From NCBI GenBank assembly GCA_900770645.1, contig CAAGKY010000216.1, positions 1 through 11,977 on the forward strand: a DNA stretch of 11,977 bases, in the 5' to 3' direction. Under the pieces are notes generated by a model. That model did no database searches and was not told the DNA's origin. It saw only the letters and a list, made by a program, of their open reading frames with translations. The stretch's first letter is position 1. Each line of letters starts with the position of its first letter. This document shows positions 1 to 7,179 of this stretch, one piece after another. Source of the stretch: Bacilli bacterium (lineage in GTDB: Bacteria > Bacillota_I > Bacilli_A > ML615J-28 > CAG-313). The position numbers and the translations under genes were made by a program.

Positions 1-828
1 CCTGAGGATGTTGATGTTACTCGTATTATTAAAATATTTAACGTTTTATCTGTTTTATCTAATGCAAATGTAATATTTAAAGAACGTGATGTATTAGGTA
101 TTGTAAAGATGTCTGAAAAATATACAGAAGATGACATGATTAATTTCTTTAAAAATAAAATCACAATCGTTAATACTTATGATGGCAAAACTATTTATCC
201 TAAAAATATTAGTCAAAAAATATATTATGAAAATTTAAAAAATAAAGATGTGATTTTTTCAATTGGTAGTGCAGGTACAGGGAAAACATATTTAGCAGTA
301 GCTTTTGCTATTGGGGAACTTAAGAAAAACCTCGTTAAGAAAATTATTATTACAAGACCTGCGGTTGAAGCTGGCGAAAAATTAGGGTTTCTACCAGGTG
401 ATTTAAAAGAAAAAGTCGATCCGTATTTAGTTCCTATTTATGATGCTATTTATGAAATATTAGGAAAAGAAACAGCTGACAAATTGATTGAAAGAGGTAT
501 AATTGAAATTGCTCCTCTTGCTTACATGCGTGGTAGAACTCTTGATAATGCTTGTATTATTTTAGATGAAGCTCAAAATACTACTAGAAATCAAATGAAA
601 ATGTTCTTAACAAGACTTGGATTTAATTCTAAGATGATTATAACAGGAGATATAACCCAAATTGATTTACCACATAAAAATATGTCGGGATTGATAGAGG
701 CTACAAAAATACTAAAAGATGAAAAACAAATCGCGATTATGACCTTTGATAAAAATGATGTTATGCGTCATCCATTAGTAAGTAAAATTATTGAAAAATA
801 TGAGGCTTTAGAGAATGATCAAAACTAA
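1..828 (+). CDS. phoH: PhoH family P-loop ATPase (5' end outside window)
   Basis: This is a PhoH/PhoL-type ATPase, a P-loop NTPase related to helicase superfamily 1 that is linked to RNA metabolism and usually sits beside ybeY. The frame is open from base 1, so the first ATG at 109 is internal and the true start lies left of the window; 275 residues are visible out of a usual 310-330. The Walker A motif GSAGTGKT is at 265-288, followed by the family block TRPAVEAGEKLGFLPGDLKE. The Walker B DEAQ is at 565-576 and a sensor-like ITGDITQIDLP follows. The residues before 109 fit the end of the family's N-terminal KH-like domain. The gene ends with TAA and overlaps ybeY by 14 bases, so the two are probably translationally coupled. 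The exact cellular role of PhoH is poorly defined. Confidence 0.95.
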   Translation, partial: PEDVDVTRIIKIFNVLSVLSNANVIFKERDVLGIVKMSEKYTEDDMINFFKNKITIVNTYDGKTIYPKNISQKIYYENLKNKDVIFSIGSAGTGKTYLAVAFAIGELKKNLVKKIIITRPAVEAGEKLGFLPGDLKEKVDPYLVPIYDAIYEILGKETADKLIERGIIEIAPLAYMRGRTLDNACIILDEAQNTTRNQMKMFLTRLGFNSKMIITGDITQIDLPHKNMSGLIEATKILKDEKQIAIMTFDKNDVMRHPLVSKIIEKYEALENDQN

Positions 829-1264
829 CATAATTAAAGAAGTAGAATTAGAAGAAATAAATATTAAGAAAATTATCAATAAAATAACTAAAAAAATTAA
901 TAAAGTAGAAAAAATAAAAGGTAAACATACTATTAGTTTTATTTTAGTAGATAGTGATAGAATTTGGGAAATTAACAAAGAATATCGTAAAATTGATTCT
1001 CCAACTGATGTAATTAGTTTTGCGGCTATAGATGATAGTATTGATGGAAGTATTCCAGAAGAAATGGGAGATATTTTTATTTGTAAAGAACGAGTTTTAT
1101 CTCAAGCTAAAGAATATGGACACTCTGTATTAAGAGAATTCGCATTTCTATGTACTCATGGAGTATATCATTTACTTGGATATGATCATCAGAATGTAGA
1201 AGAAGAAAAAGTAATGTTTGAAAAACAAGAAAAAATATTGAAAGAATTAAAAATTGAAAGGTAA
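815..1264 (+). CDS. ybeY: Endoribonuclease YbeY (rRNA maturation factor)
   Basis: This is a single-strand-specific metal-dependent endoribonuclease needed for 16S rRNA 3'-end maturation and ribosome quality control. The protein has 149 residues, normal for the family. The zinc signature is His115, His119 and His125 in HGVYHLLGYDH, and the conserved PTDVISF lies at residues 63-69. The ATG lies inside the 3' end of phoH with a weak TGAGG about nine bases upstream, so translation probably depends on coupling to phoH. Only four bases separate it from cdd. In many Bacillota a diacylglycerol/undecaprenol kinase gene (dgkA) stands between ybeY and cdd; here it is missing. The first 30-35 residues are rich in Lys and Ile, as is common in AT-rich genomes. 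Confidence 0.96.
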   Translation: MIKTNIIKEVELEEINIKKIINKITKKINKVEKIKGKHTISFILVDSDRIWEINKEYRKIDSPTDVISFAAIDDSIDGSIPEEMGDIFICKERVLSQAKEYGHSVLREFAFLCTHGVYHLLGYDHQNVEEEKVMFEKQEKILKELKIER

Positions 1265-1268
1265 GTAA

Positions 1269-1670
1269 ATGGATAAAAAATTTGAATTAGCTAAAAAAGC
1301 TTACGACAATGCTTTTGCGAAATACTCTAAATTTCAAGTAGGGGCAGTTGTTGTATTAAAAAATGGTGAATACATAATAGGATCTAATGTTGAAAATGCT
1401 TCATATGGTTTATGTAACTGTGCCGAACGTTCAGCACTTTTTGCGGCATATTCTAATGGATATAGAAAAGATGATATTTTAGAATTAGTTGTAATCGCTA
1501 ATACAGATCAACCTGTTTCTCCATGTGGTGCATGCCGTCAAGTAATTGTTGAACTAATGAAGCCTGAAGCTATTATAACGATGACAAATTTAAAAGGTGA
1601 TATAAAAACAGTTAAAGTTTCAGATTTATTACCATTTGGATTTGATGAAGGTGATTTAAATGCAAAATAA
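1269..1670 (+). CDS. cdd: Cytidine deaminase
   Basis: This enzyme hydrolyses cytidine and deoxycytidine to uridine and deoxyuridine plus ammonia in the cytosol, for pyrimidine salvage. The 133-residue length matches the small homotetrameric class. The zinc ligands are visible as Cys51 in CAERSAL and as Cys86 and Cys89 in SPCGACRQ, with Glu53 as the catalytic proton shuttle. The substrate-binding stretch NVENASYGL is at residues 40-48. The start has an AAAGG ribosome site within the end of ybeY. Its last 11 bases overlap the start of era, continuing the coupled operon. Its place next to era is a conserved Bacillota arrangement without an obvious functional link. Confidence 0.96.
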   Translation: MDKKFELAKKAYDNAFAKYSKFQVGAVVVLKNGEYIIGSNVENASYGLCNCAERSALFAAYSNGYRKDDILELVVIANTDQPVSPCGACRQVIVELMKPEAIITMTNLKGDIKTVKVSDLLPFGFDEGDLNAK

Positions 1671-2571
1671 AAATTTTAAATCAGGTTTTGTGGGAATAAT
1701 TGGGCGTCCAAATGTTGGGAAAAGTACTTTCTTAAACCGTATTATGTCTCAAAAATTAGCTATTGTAACTGCTAAAGCACAAACAACACGTAATAAAATA
1801 CAAGGTATTTATACTACTGATAATGAACAAATTATTTTCGTAGATACTCCTGGTATCCATAAACCAACTCATGAACTTGGAAAAATTATGAATCAAACTG
1901 TTTATGATAGTTTAGATGGAATGGATGTAATATTATATTTTGTAGATGCAAGATTTCCTATTAGTGAAACAGACGCAAATGTTTTGGATAGTTTGAAAAA
2001 AGAAAAAACACCAGTGATTTTGGTTCTTAATAAAGTTGATTTAGTTGATAACAAAGAAAAATTACAAAATAATATTGAGTCATTCAAAAATCATTTTGAT
2101 TTTTCTGGTGGAATTACTATTAGTGCAGAATTTGGATATAGTGTAGATAGCCTATTAGAAATGATAATTTCTCGTTTATCTGTTGGGCCTATGTATTATC
2201 CTGAAGATCAAATTTTAGATCAACCTGAGCGATTTGTGGTGGCTGAATTAATAAGAGAAAAGATTCTACTTAATACAAATGAAGAAGTTCCACATAGTGT
2301 AGCTGTAGTAATAGAATCATTTAAACAAAATAAAAAGAATAAAGATTTAATTGAAATTAATGCGGTTATAATTGTTGAAAGACCTTCACAAAAGAAAATA
2401 ATAATTGGAAAAAACGGAGATAAAATTAAGAAAATCGGAAAAGATGCCAGAATTGAAATAGCATCCTTTTTAGGTAATAAAGTTTATTTAGAATTATTTG
2501 TTAAAGTTGTTCCAAACTGGCGTAATCAAAAATCTTATCTAAAAGAATATGGTTATAAACTAGAAAAATAA
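1660..2571 (+). CDS. era: GTPase Era
   Basis: Era is an essential GTPase that binds the 3' end of 16S rRNA and assists 30S subunit assembly. At 303 residues it is full length. The G1 loop GRPNVGKS is at residues 15-22, the switch I threonines are in QTTR (41-44), G3 DTPG is at 62-65, G4 NKVD at 124-127 and G5 SAE at 155-157. The C-terminal KH RNA-binding domain has its GKNGDKIKKIG loop at 250-260 and ends with the typical NWRN segment. The start overlaps cdd and is preceded by GAAGGTGA. It shares an operon with ybeY, which acts on the same 16S 3' region, so the grouping makes sense. No damage is seen. Confidence 0.98.
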   Translation: MQNKNFKSGFVGIIGRPNVGKSTFLNRIMSQKLAIVTAKAQTTRNKIQGIYTTDNEQIIFVDTPGIHKPTHELGKIMNQTVYDSLDGMDVILYFVDARFPISETDANVLDSLKKEKTPVILVLNKVDLVDNKEKLQNNIESFKNHFDFSGGITISAEFGYSVDSLLEMIISRLSVGPMYYPEDQILDQPERFVVAELIREKILLNTNEEVPHSVAVVIESFKQNKKNKDLIEINAVIIVERPSQKKIIIGKNGDKIKKIGKDARIEIASFLGNKVYLELFVKVVPNWRNQKSYLKEYGYKLEK

Positions 2572-2573
2572 GG

Positions 2574-2579
2574 TATAAT
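2574..2579 (+). promoter_or_regulatory. Possible internal -10 element before the yqzL-like gene
   Basis: A perfect TATAAT lies three bases after the era stop codon, in the only sizeable gap (48 bases) of this otherwise packed operon. A start site near 2586 would leave a leader of about 34 bases before the ATG at 2620. No good -35 box is seen: the best hexamer at suitable spacing, TGGTTA at 2550-2555, matches the consensus at three of six positions, and the extended TG is absent. It may be chance in AT-rich DNA. Confidence 0.3.
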
Positions 2580-2606
2580 TTGTTTTTAATCATCCATCCT
2601 AATATT

Positions 2607-2612
2607 AAGGAG
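2607..2612 (+). promoter_or_regulatory. Ribosome binding site fixing the yqzL-like start
   Basis: AAGGAG ends seven bases before the ATG at 2620. A GTG two codons upstream, at 2614, lies almost on top of this site and is therefore not a plausible start. Confidence 0.8.
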
Positions 2613-2619
2613 TGTGTTT

Positions 2620-2817
2620 ATGAAAAACAAAGAAGCTGAAAAATATTGGGATCAATTTTTAAAAAGTGGTAAAATAGATGATTTTTTAAAATATCGTAAA
2701 TTTGCTAATTTCAAAGAAACAAAAACAGATATTGAGATTGCAGAAATTAAAGAAAAAAAAGAGGTTAAAAATGCAGGAGAAAGTTCAGTTTACAGGTATC
2801 GTAGTAAAAAACCTTGA
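2620..2817 (+). CDS. YqzL-like small protein
   Basis: This is a 65-residue protein of unknown function. The N-terminal half has the pattern W10-x2-F13-x2-SG-x-I19-x2-FL-x-Y25, which resembles the short YqzL family protein encoded between era and recO in Bacillus subtilis (about 47 residues); position and pattern agree. The C-terminal part is a charged, Lys/Glu-rich tail, and its last 15 codons are read through the start of recO, which overlaps by 47 bases in another frame. It ends in TGA, the only TGA stop in the window; reading through would add only four residues before TAA. No membrane segment or catalytic motif is visible. The start is set by AAGGAG seven bases upstream. Confidence 0.75.
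   Translation: MKNKEAEKYWDQFLKSGKIDDFLKYRKFANFKETKTDIEIAEIKEKKEVKNAGESSVYRYRSKKP
2761..2764 (+). promoter_or_regulatory. Ribosome binding site fixing the recO start
   Basis: GAGG lies six bases before the ATG at 2771, inside the yqzL-like gene. This supports starting recO at 2771 and not at the longer in-frame start at 2702, which would add a Lys-rich run that is merely the overlapping gene read in another frame. Confidence 0.7.
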
Positions 2818-3508
2818 TTATCAAGATAATGCTCAAATTGCTTACATTTTAACTAAAGATGAACTTATTAGTGTGATTATAAAGGGAGCTAAAAAGATAG
2901 ATAGTAAAACAAGACCATTAGCTCAAATAATTACGAAGATTTCGGGGTTAAGAACAAATAGTTCCCGCATTTCAACTTTTACAGAAGGTATTATTGTAGA
3001 TAATTATAATGATATCAAAGAAGATTATTTAAAAACACAAGTAACAATGTGTATCTTAGAAAAAATATATTATCTTTATGATAATTTTTCTATGAATGAA
3101 AAAGTATATGATTTTGTAGAACAAATATTAGAAAAACTTAAACAAAGTAGCTATCCAAAGAGTTTATTATTAATTTTTGAAATTAAGCTATGGTATTTAC
3201 TTGGTATAAATCCTAGTTTTACAAAATGTATACATTGTGGTGATGAGATAGATAATGGATATTTTGATGTTAATGGTGGGGGAATTACATGCTATAAATG
3301 TTCGCCGTTACATGAATGTGATTTAGATGATGAGTGTTCTAAGATTATTAAATATTTATATTATATTCAAATGGGCAAAGTAGATGACAATTTTTTATGT
3401 TTAATAGATAAATTTTATGATAAAATTACCCATACCATTGACAAATATTATGCTACTCATTTAGATTTTTCTAATAAAAGTAAAGAAATATATTATAAAG
3501 TCATCTAA
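2771..3508 (+). CDS. recO: DNA repair protein RecO
   Basis: RecO binds single-stranded DNA and RecR and helps load RecA onto SSB-coated DNA in recombinational repair. With the start at 2771 the protein has 245 residues, the usual length. The N-terminal OB-fold opens with FTGIVVKNLDYQDN, leading to the conserved IIKGAKK at about residues 36-42. The C-terminal part carries a four-cysteine zinc-binding set, Cys153, Cys156, Cys174 and Cys177 (CIHC and CYKC). The N-terminal start fits the family, whose members normally begin a few residues before the VxxxDYxD-like strand. It is the last gene of the phoH-recO operon: a terminator hairpin overlaps its stop codon. Confidence 0.93.
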   Translation: MQEKVQFTGIVVKNLDYQDNAQIAYILTKDELISVIIKGAKKIDSKTRPLAQIITKISGLRTNSSRISTFTEGIIVDNYNDIKEDYLKTQVTMCILEKIYYLYDNFSMNEKVYDFVEQILEKLKQSSYPKSLLLIFEIKLWYLLGINPSFTKCIHCGDEIDNGYFDVNGGGITCYKCSPLHECDLDDECSKIIKYLYYIQMGKVDDNFLCLIDKFYDKITHTIDKYYATHLDFSNKSKEIYYKVI

Positions 3509-3527
3509 AATACTAGATGACTTTTTT
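3497..3527 (+). terminator. Intrinsic terminator of the phoH-recO operon
   Basis: An 11-bp perfect stem, 3497-3507 against 3514-3524, closes a six-base loop and runs into six T residues (3522-3527). The recO TAA at 3506-3508 is part of the stem and loop. Mirror A residues on the left give only a weak signal for the other strand. Confidence 0.88.
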
Positions 3528-3553
3528 AAAATTTCCATATATTGTTAAAAAAA

Positions 3554-3582
3554 TTTACAAATATATGAATATGTGATATAAT
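3554..3582 (+). promoter_or_regulatory. Promoter of the rnf operon
   Basis: The -35 box TTTACA (3554-3559) is separated by exactly 17 bases from TATAAT (3577-3582), and the -10 is extended by TGA just before it. This is a sigma-A type promoter close to consensus. Transcription would start near 3589, giving a leader of roughly 30 bases. The design is nearly the same as the promoter at 8707-8735 before the T-box. No operator or Rex-like palindrome was recognised. Confidence 0.85.
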
Positions 3583-3617
3583 AAGAGAAAAAAGGGGTAT
3601 TATAGAAAGGTGATAAA

Positions 3618-4946
3618 ATGATAATACACAAAATTAAAGGTCTTCATCTAGATGGTAGAAGAGTTATTTCTCTATCAAATGGTGTACTTGAATATTTAAA
3701 TCCTAAATATGTTTATATCCCTTTAACTAATGGGGATGTATTATACCGCAATATTGTTACAACTGGTAATGAGGTGTTAAAAGGATCTGTAGTAGCATTA
3801 CGTGAAGATCGTTATGCTCATCCTATCCATTCTCCTGTTTCAGGTAAAGTTATTGGTATTAAAAAAATGTGGCATCAATCAGGAAAAATGGTTGATACAT
3901 TAGAAATTGAAAATAATTTCAAAGAAGAAGTTGTAAGTGATTGGGGAAAAAGTTTAGATTTAGATTTGTTAACTAAACAAGATATTATTGAACGCGTTAA
4001 AAATTGTGGAATTGTTGGAATGGGTGGAGCAGGTTTTCCTACTTATGTTAAGTATATGACTCCTAAAAAACAAAAGTTATTAATTGTTAATGCGGTTGAA
4101 TGTGAACCATATTTATCTTGTGATAATATTTCCGTTCGTAGAAATGTAGAAAAACTTATCAGAGGTATTAAATATATTTTAAAAGCCATTGGTGCTCCAA
4201 AAGCCGTAATTGCTATTAAGAGAGATAAAAGAGAAGTTATTGATGTATTAAATAAAATTTTAAAACAATATAACAATATTACGATTTTCCCATTAAAAAA
4301 TTTCTATCCAGCAGGTTGGGAACGTTCGATAGTTGAAAAAGTAACTAAAGAACATTACATGCAAGTTCCATCAGAAATAGGGGTTGTTGTTAACAATGCT
4401 CAAACTGTAATGTCTGTATGTGAAGCAATCGAAGAAAATAAGCCATTGGTAGAAAGAATGATTACAATTTCGGGAGAAGGAGTAGCTTCACCACAAAATA
4501 TTTATACAAAAGTTGGAGTTACTTTTAGAGATTTAATTGATAGAGTTGGTGGCTATGTAGACGAAGAAAACTTAGGAGTGTTGATAGCTGGAGGACCAAT
4601 GACTGGAAAAACAGTTTGGGATGAATCACTAGTAGTAACACCATATCTTAGTTCTATAATGGTTTTTGAAAAAGAAGATGTTGTTCAAAAACCATGTATG
4701 GGATGTGGTAAATGCTCTACTGCATGTCCTGCTTATTTAGTTCCAACTGAGATTAAATGTGCATATGAAAATAAAGATTTTAAAGAATTAAAAAAATTAC
4801 ATACTTTAGATTGTGTACAATGTGGTTTGTGTTCTTATGTTTGTCCATCAAGAGTAGAAATTACTGATTATGTAGGTAAAGCAAAAGAAGAATTAAAGAA
4901 ACATAATTCATTGAAAATGAAAGATAAGGAGGCAAAAAATGGCTAA
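3618..4946 (+). CDS. rnfC: Rnf electron transport complex subunit RnfC
   Basis: RnfC is the peripheral cytoplasmic subunit that holds the NAD(H)/FMN site of the Rnf complex and two [4Fe-4S] clusters. The 442 residues match the short clostridial form. The biotinyl-like N-terminal region contains HPIHSPVSGKVIGI (68-81). The nucleotide/flavin region has GIVGMGGAGFPT (131-142) and NAVECEPYLSCD (158-169). Cluster ligands are Cys360/363/366/370 and Cys399/402/405/409. The N-terminal segment reads GLHLDGRR, unlike the GGxHPxxxK of well-known RnfC proteins. It is first in the operon, with a strong AAAGGTGAT ribosome site at 3606-3614, and overlaps rnfD by eight bases. Confidence 0.96.
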   Translation: MIIHKIKGLHLDGRRVISLSNGVLEYLNPKYVYIPLTNGDVLYRNIVTTGNEVLKGSVVALREDRYAHPIHSPVSGKVIGIKKMWHQSGKMVDTLEIENNFKEEVVSDWGKSLDLDLLTKQDIIERVKNCGIVGMGGAGFPTYVKYMTPKKQKLLIVNAVECEPYLSCDNISVRRNVEKLIRGIKYILKAIGAPKAVIAIKRDKREVIDVLNKILKQYNNITIFPLKNFYPAGWERSIVEKVTKEHYMQVPSEIGVVVNNAQTVMSVCEAIEENKPLVERMITISGEGVASPQNIYTKVGVTFRDLIDRVGGYVDEENLGVLIAGGPMTGKTVWDESLVVTPYLSSIMVFEKEDVVQKPCMGCGKCSTACPAYLVPTEIKCAYENKDFKELKKLHTLDCVQCGLCSYVCPSRVEITDYVGKAKEELKKHNSLKMKDKEAKNG

Positions 4947-6102
4947 AAAGTTTGTTTTAGAAAAAGCCCCTTTTATTAGAAGAGCTGATAATGGTAAAAT
5001 TACTACTAATCGTATTATGAATGATGTAGTAATTGCGTTAATCCCAATAATTTTATTTGCTTGGGTTAAGAATGGTTTATTGCCTTTTATTAGTGATTCA
5101 AGTAATGTTTCTGTTTATCAAATGTTATATCCGTTAATTTTTACTATTTGTGGTGGATTATTCAGCGTTATCTTAGAAGGATTATATTTTATTTTATTTA
5201 AATATTATTTTCCTAATAAGTATGATCAAAATAAAAAAATATGGAATTTTAAAACAATTATCAATGAAGTTAAAAATTCATATGGTGTTATTACAGGATT
5301 AATTTTAGCTATGATGTTACCGGTAAATACTCCACTTTATGTGTTATTGTTTGGATGTTTTATGGGTAATATAGTATTTAAAATGCTATATGGTGGATTT
5401 GGTTATAATGTATTCAATCCTGCTTTAATTGCATATGCGATAATAGTGGTTTCATTTTGGGGAGTAATTTTTACAAATAATAGTGTAGGTGGTGCATTAG
5501 AAATAACAACAGGAGCATCTCCTTTAATAAATTTTAAAAATACTGATATTATTTCATATGATAATATAATTGCTCCATATGGAGATATGTGGTCGTTTGT
5601 TATTGGATTTGTCCCTGGGGCTATTGGTGAAACATGTAGTGTATTGATTATTTTTGCATTCTTTTATTTATTAATTAGAAAAGCTATTAGTTGGATTGTT
5701 CCTGTCTTTTATGTAGGTACTGTATTTATTATCTCATTAATAATAATGTTAATTAATGGATACGGTATATGGTATCCACTATTTCAAATTTTAAGCGGTG
5801 GATTATTGTTTGGTGCAGTATTTATGGCAACTGAGCCAGTTACTACTCCACATTCACCTAATGGAAAAGCAATATACGCAATCGCATTGGGATTATTTAC
5901 TTTAGTATTTAGATTATATGGTTCTTTACCAGGTGGAGTAGGTACAGCGATGTTATTTGTGGGATTGTTTTCTACTTTAATTGATAGAGTTGCTGCTAAA
6001 TTAAGAATGCATCGAGTGAATTATCGAAGTGTTATTGGTTATACTTTAATATTAATTTTGTTTATACTTATTTCTGTGTATATTATTGTTGGGGCATTGT
6101 AG
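4939..6102 (+). CDS. rnfD: Rnf complex membrane subunit RnfD
   Basis: RnfD is an integral membrane subunit related to NqrB that normally carries FMN bound through a phosphoester to threonine. The 387-residue sequence is very hydrophobic, with about nine to ten membrane segments. Family blocks are GYNVFNPALIA (155-165), VPGAIGET (225-232) and FMATEPVTTP (295-304). The flavin site reads E188-I-T-T-G-A-S194-P-L: serine replaces the usual acceptor threonine, and glutamate sits where the D of the Dxx(S/T)GAT motif is expected. The loop is otherwise intact, so flavin may be attached to serine, may be non-covalent, or may be lost. A perfect AAGGAGG at 4926-4932 precedes the start, and the gene begins inside the end of rnfC. 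It is the only gene here that ends in TAG. Confidence 0.95.
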   Translation: MAKKFVLEKAPFIRRADNGKITTNRIMNDVVIALIPIILFAWVKNGLLPFISDSSNVSVYQMLYPLIFTICGGLFSVILEGLYFILFKYYFPNKYDQNKKIWNFKTIINEVKNSYGVITGLILAMMLPVNTPLYVLLFGCFMGNIVFKMLYGGFGYNVFNPALIAYAIIVVSFWGVIFTNNSVGGALEITTGASPLINFKNTDIISYDNIIAPYGDMWSFVIGFVPGAIGETCSVLIIFAFFYLLIRKAISWIVPVFYVGTVFIISLIIMLINGYGIWYPLFQILSGGLLFGAVFMATEPVTTPHSPNGKAIYAIALGLFTLVFRLYGSLPGGVGTAMLFVGLFSTLIDRVAAKLRMHRVNYRSVIGYTLILILFILISVYIIVGAL

Positions 6103-6114
6103 GATGGTGATATT

Positions 6115-7179
6115 ATGAATGGAATAAGTAAAATAATAAAATCTTGTATATTTTTATGTGCTTTATGTTTATTATGTGGATCACTTATCGGCTTTGTAAA
6201 TGAACTAACAGAAGATAGAATAGAAGAAAGTGAATATAATAAATCATTTGAAGAAGTTATAAAATCAGGTATAACAAAAGAAAGTATTAAAGAAATAGAA
6301 GTAGATAATAAAGTTGATGGAGTAAAAAAGATTTATCGAGGTTTAAGCATAGATGGGGTTCCGTGTTATGCATTTACAGTTGAAAATAAAAATGAATATA
6401 CAACAGTAGAAGTTATTGTCGTTATCGAAATTGCTACTGAAGATATTCTAAATGTAAGAGTTTTGCCAGGTTCAACTACTCATCAATATGATAATAAAAT
6501 GAGTGAAAGTAAGTTTGGAGTGGCTGGACTACCTATTAGTAATTTTGAACAACATTTTGAAATTGTTACAGGAGCTACTAGTTCTAGTAATTCTGTTAAA
6601 AAATGTTTGGAATCTGTTAAGAAACAAGTTGCTCAATTAGGTTCAAATGTTACATTTAAGAAGATGGAACAAAGAATTCCTAATATAAATATGTTTGAAT
6701 ACACATTTGAAACTAAAAATGGGGAAATGACTTTACTATTAAAATATCTTGAAACAACAGCTACTTTTGAATATGTTCAGACTATTAGTGAACAAGAAGT
6801 TTCAAAAGAAATAATAGAAGAATCTATTGCTCTTGCGAATATCAATAAACCAAAGAATTGGATTAAAAATGCTTCTACTGATGCTCAAGGTATTAAAATT
6901 ACAGTTGTTACTGATAAAGGAAATTTTGGAGAAATTATTGCTGAATTTAGGGTAATGAATAACAAAATTGTATCAATTGATATTAAATATAGTAATGAAC
7001 AATATCATAAGAATCCTAATTATACATATGAGGGTAATGTAGAAGATTATATTATGAATCAATATGAATTAGGAATTAAAAATGTTATTGTTACAGGTGC
7101 AACTTCTACATCGAAAGCTATTAATTATATGATTTCATTAGTTGAAGCATATGTTTCGAGTATAGGAGGTAATAAGTAA
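6115..7179 (+). CDS. rnfG: RnfG-like subunit with two FMN_bind-type domains
   Basis: RnfG is anchored by one N-terminal helix (residues about 6-28) and exposes a domain carrying covalent FMN outside the membrane. Usual RnfG proteins have about 180-210 residues; this one has 354. The first FMN_bind region (about 74-175) ends in TGATSSS with acceptor Thr155. A middle part (about 180-250) has no motif I recognise. A second FMN_bind-like region (about 255-350) ends in TGATSTS with candidate acceptor Thr330. The usual Asp of the Dxx(S/T)GAT motif is Glu at the first site and Val at the second. An ApbE flavin transferase would be needed; none is encoded here. Translation may use GGATGGTGA, partly overlapping the rnfD stop codon. 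The start of rnfE overlaps its TAA by one base. Confidence 0.9.
   Translation: MNGISKIIKSCIFLCALCLLCGSLIGFVNELTEDRIEESEYNKSFEEVIKSGITKESIKEIEVDNKVDGVKKIYRGLSIDGVPCYAFTVENKNEYTTVEVIVVIEIATEDILNVRVLPGSTTHQYDNKMSESKFGVAGLPISNFEQHFEIVTGATSSSNSVKKCLESVKKQVAQLGSNVTFKKMEQRIPNINMFEYTFETKNGEMTLLLKYLETTATFEYVQTISEQEVSKEIIEESIALANINKPKNWIKNASTDAQGIKITVVTDKGNFGEIIAEFRVMNNKIVSIDIKYSNEQYHKNPNYTYEGNVEDYIMNQYELGIKNVIVTGATSTSKAINYMISLVEAYVSSIGGNK

Noticed and set aside
109..828. ATG at 109 as the start of phoH
   Set aside because: The same frame is open to base 1 and encodes residues that fit the family's N-terminal domain, so the start lies outside the window.
1902..2087. Minus-strand open frames (also at 4043-4276, 7121-7402, 8350-8538, 9601-9792 and 10538-10756) and the plus-strand frame at 9445-9639
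   Set aside because: All lie inside well-supported genes in other frames, have no family motifs, and have compositions expected from the antisense or shifted reading of AT-rich genes.
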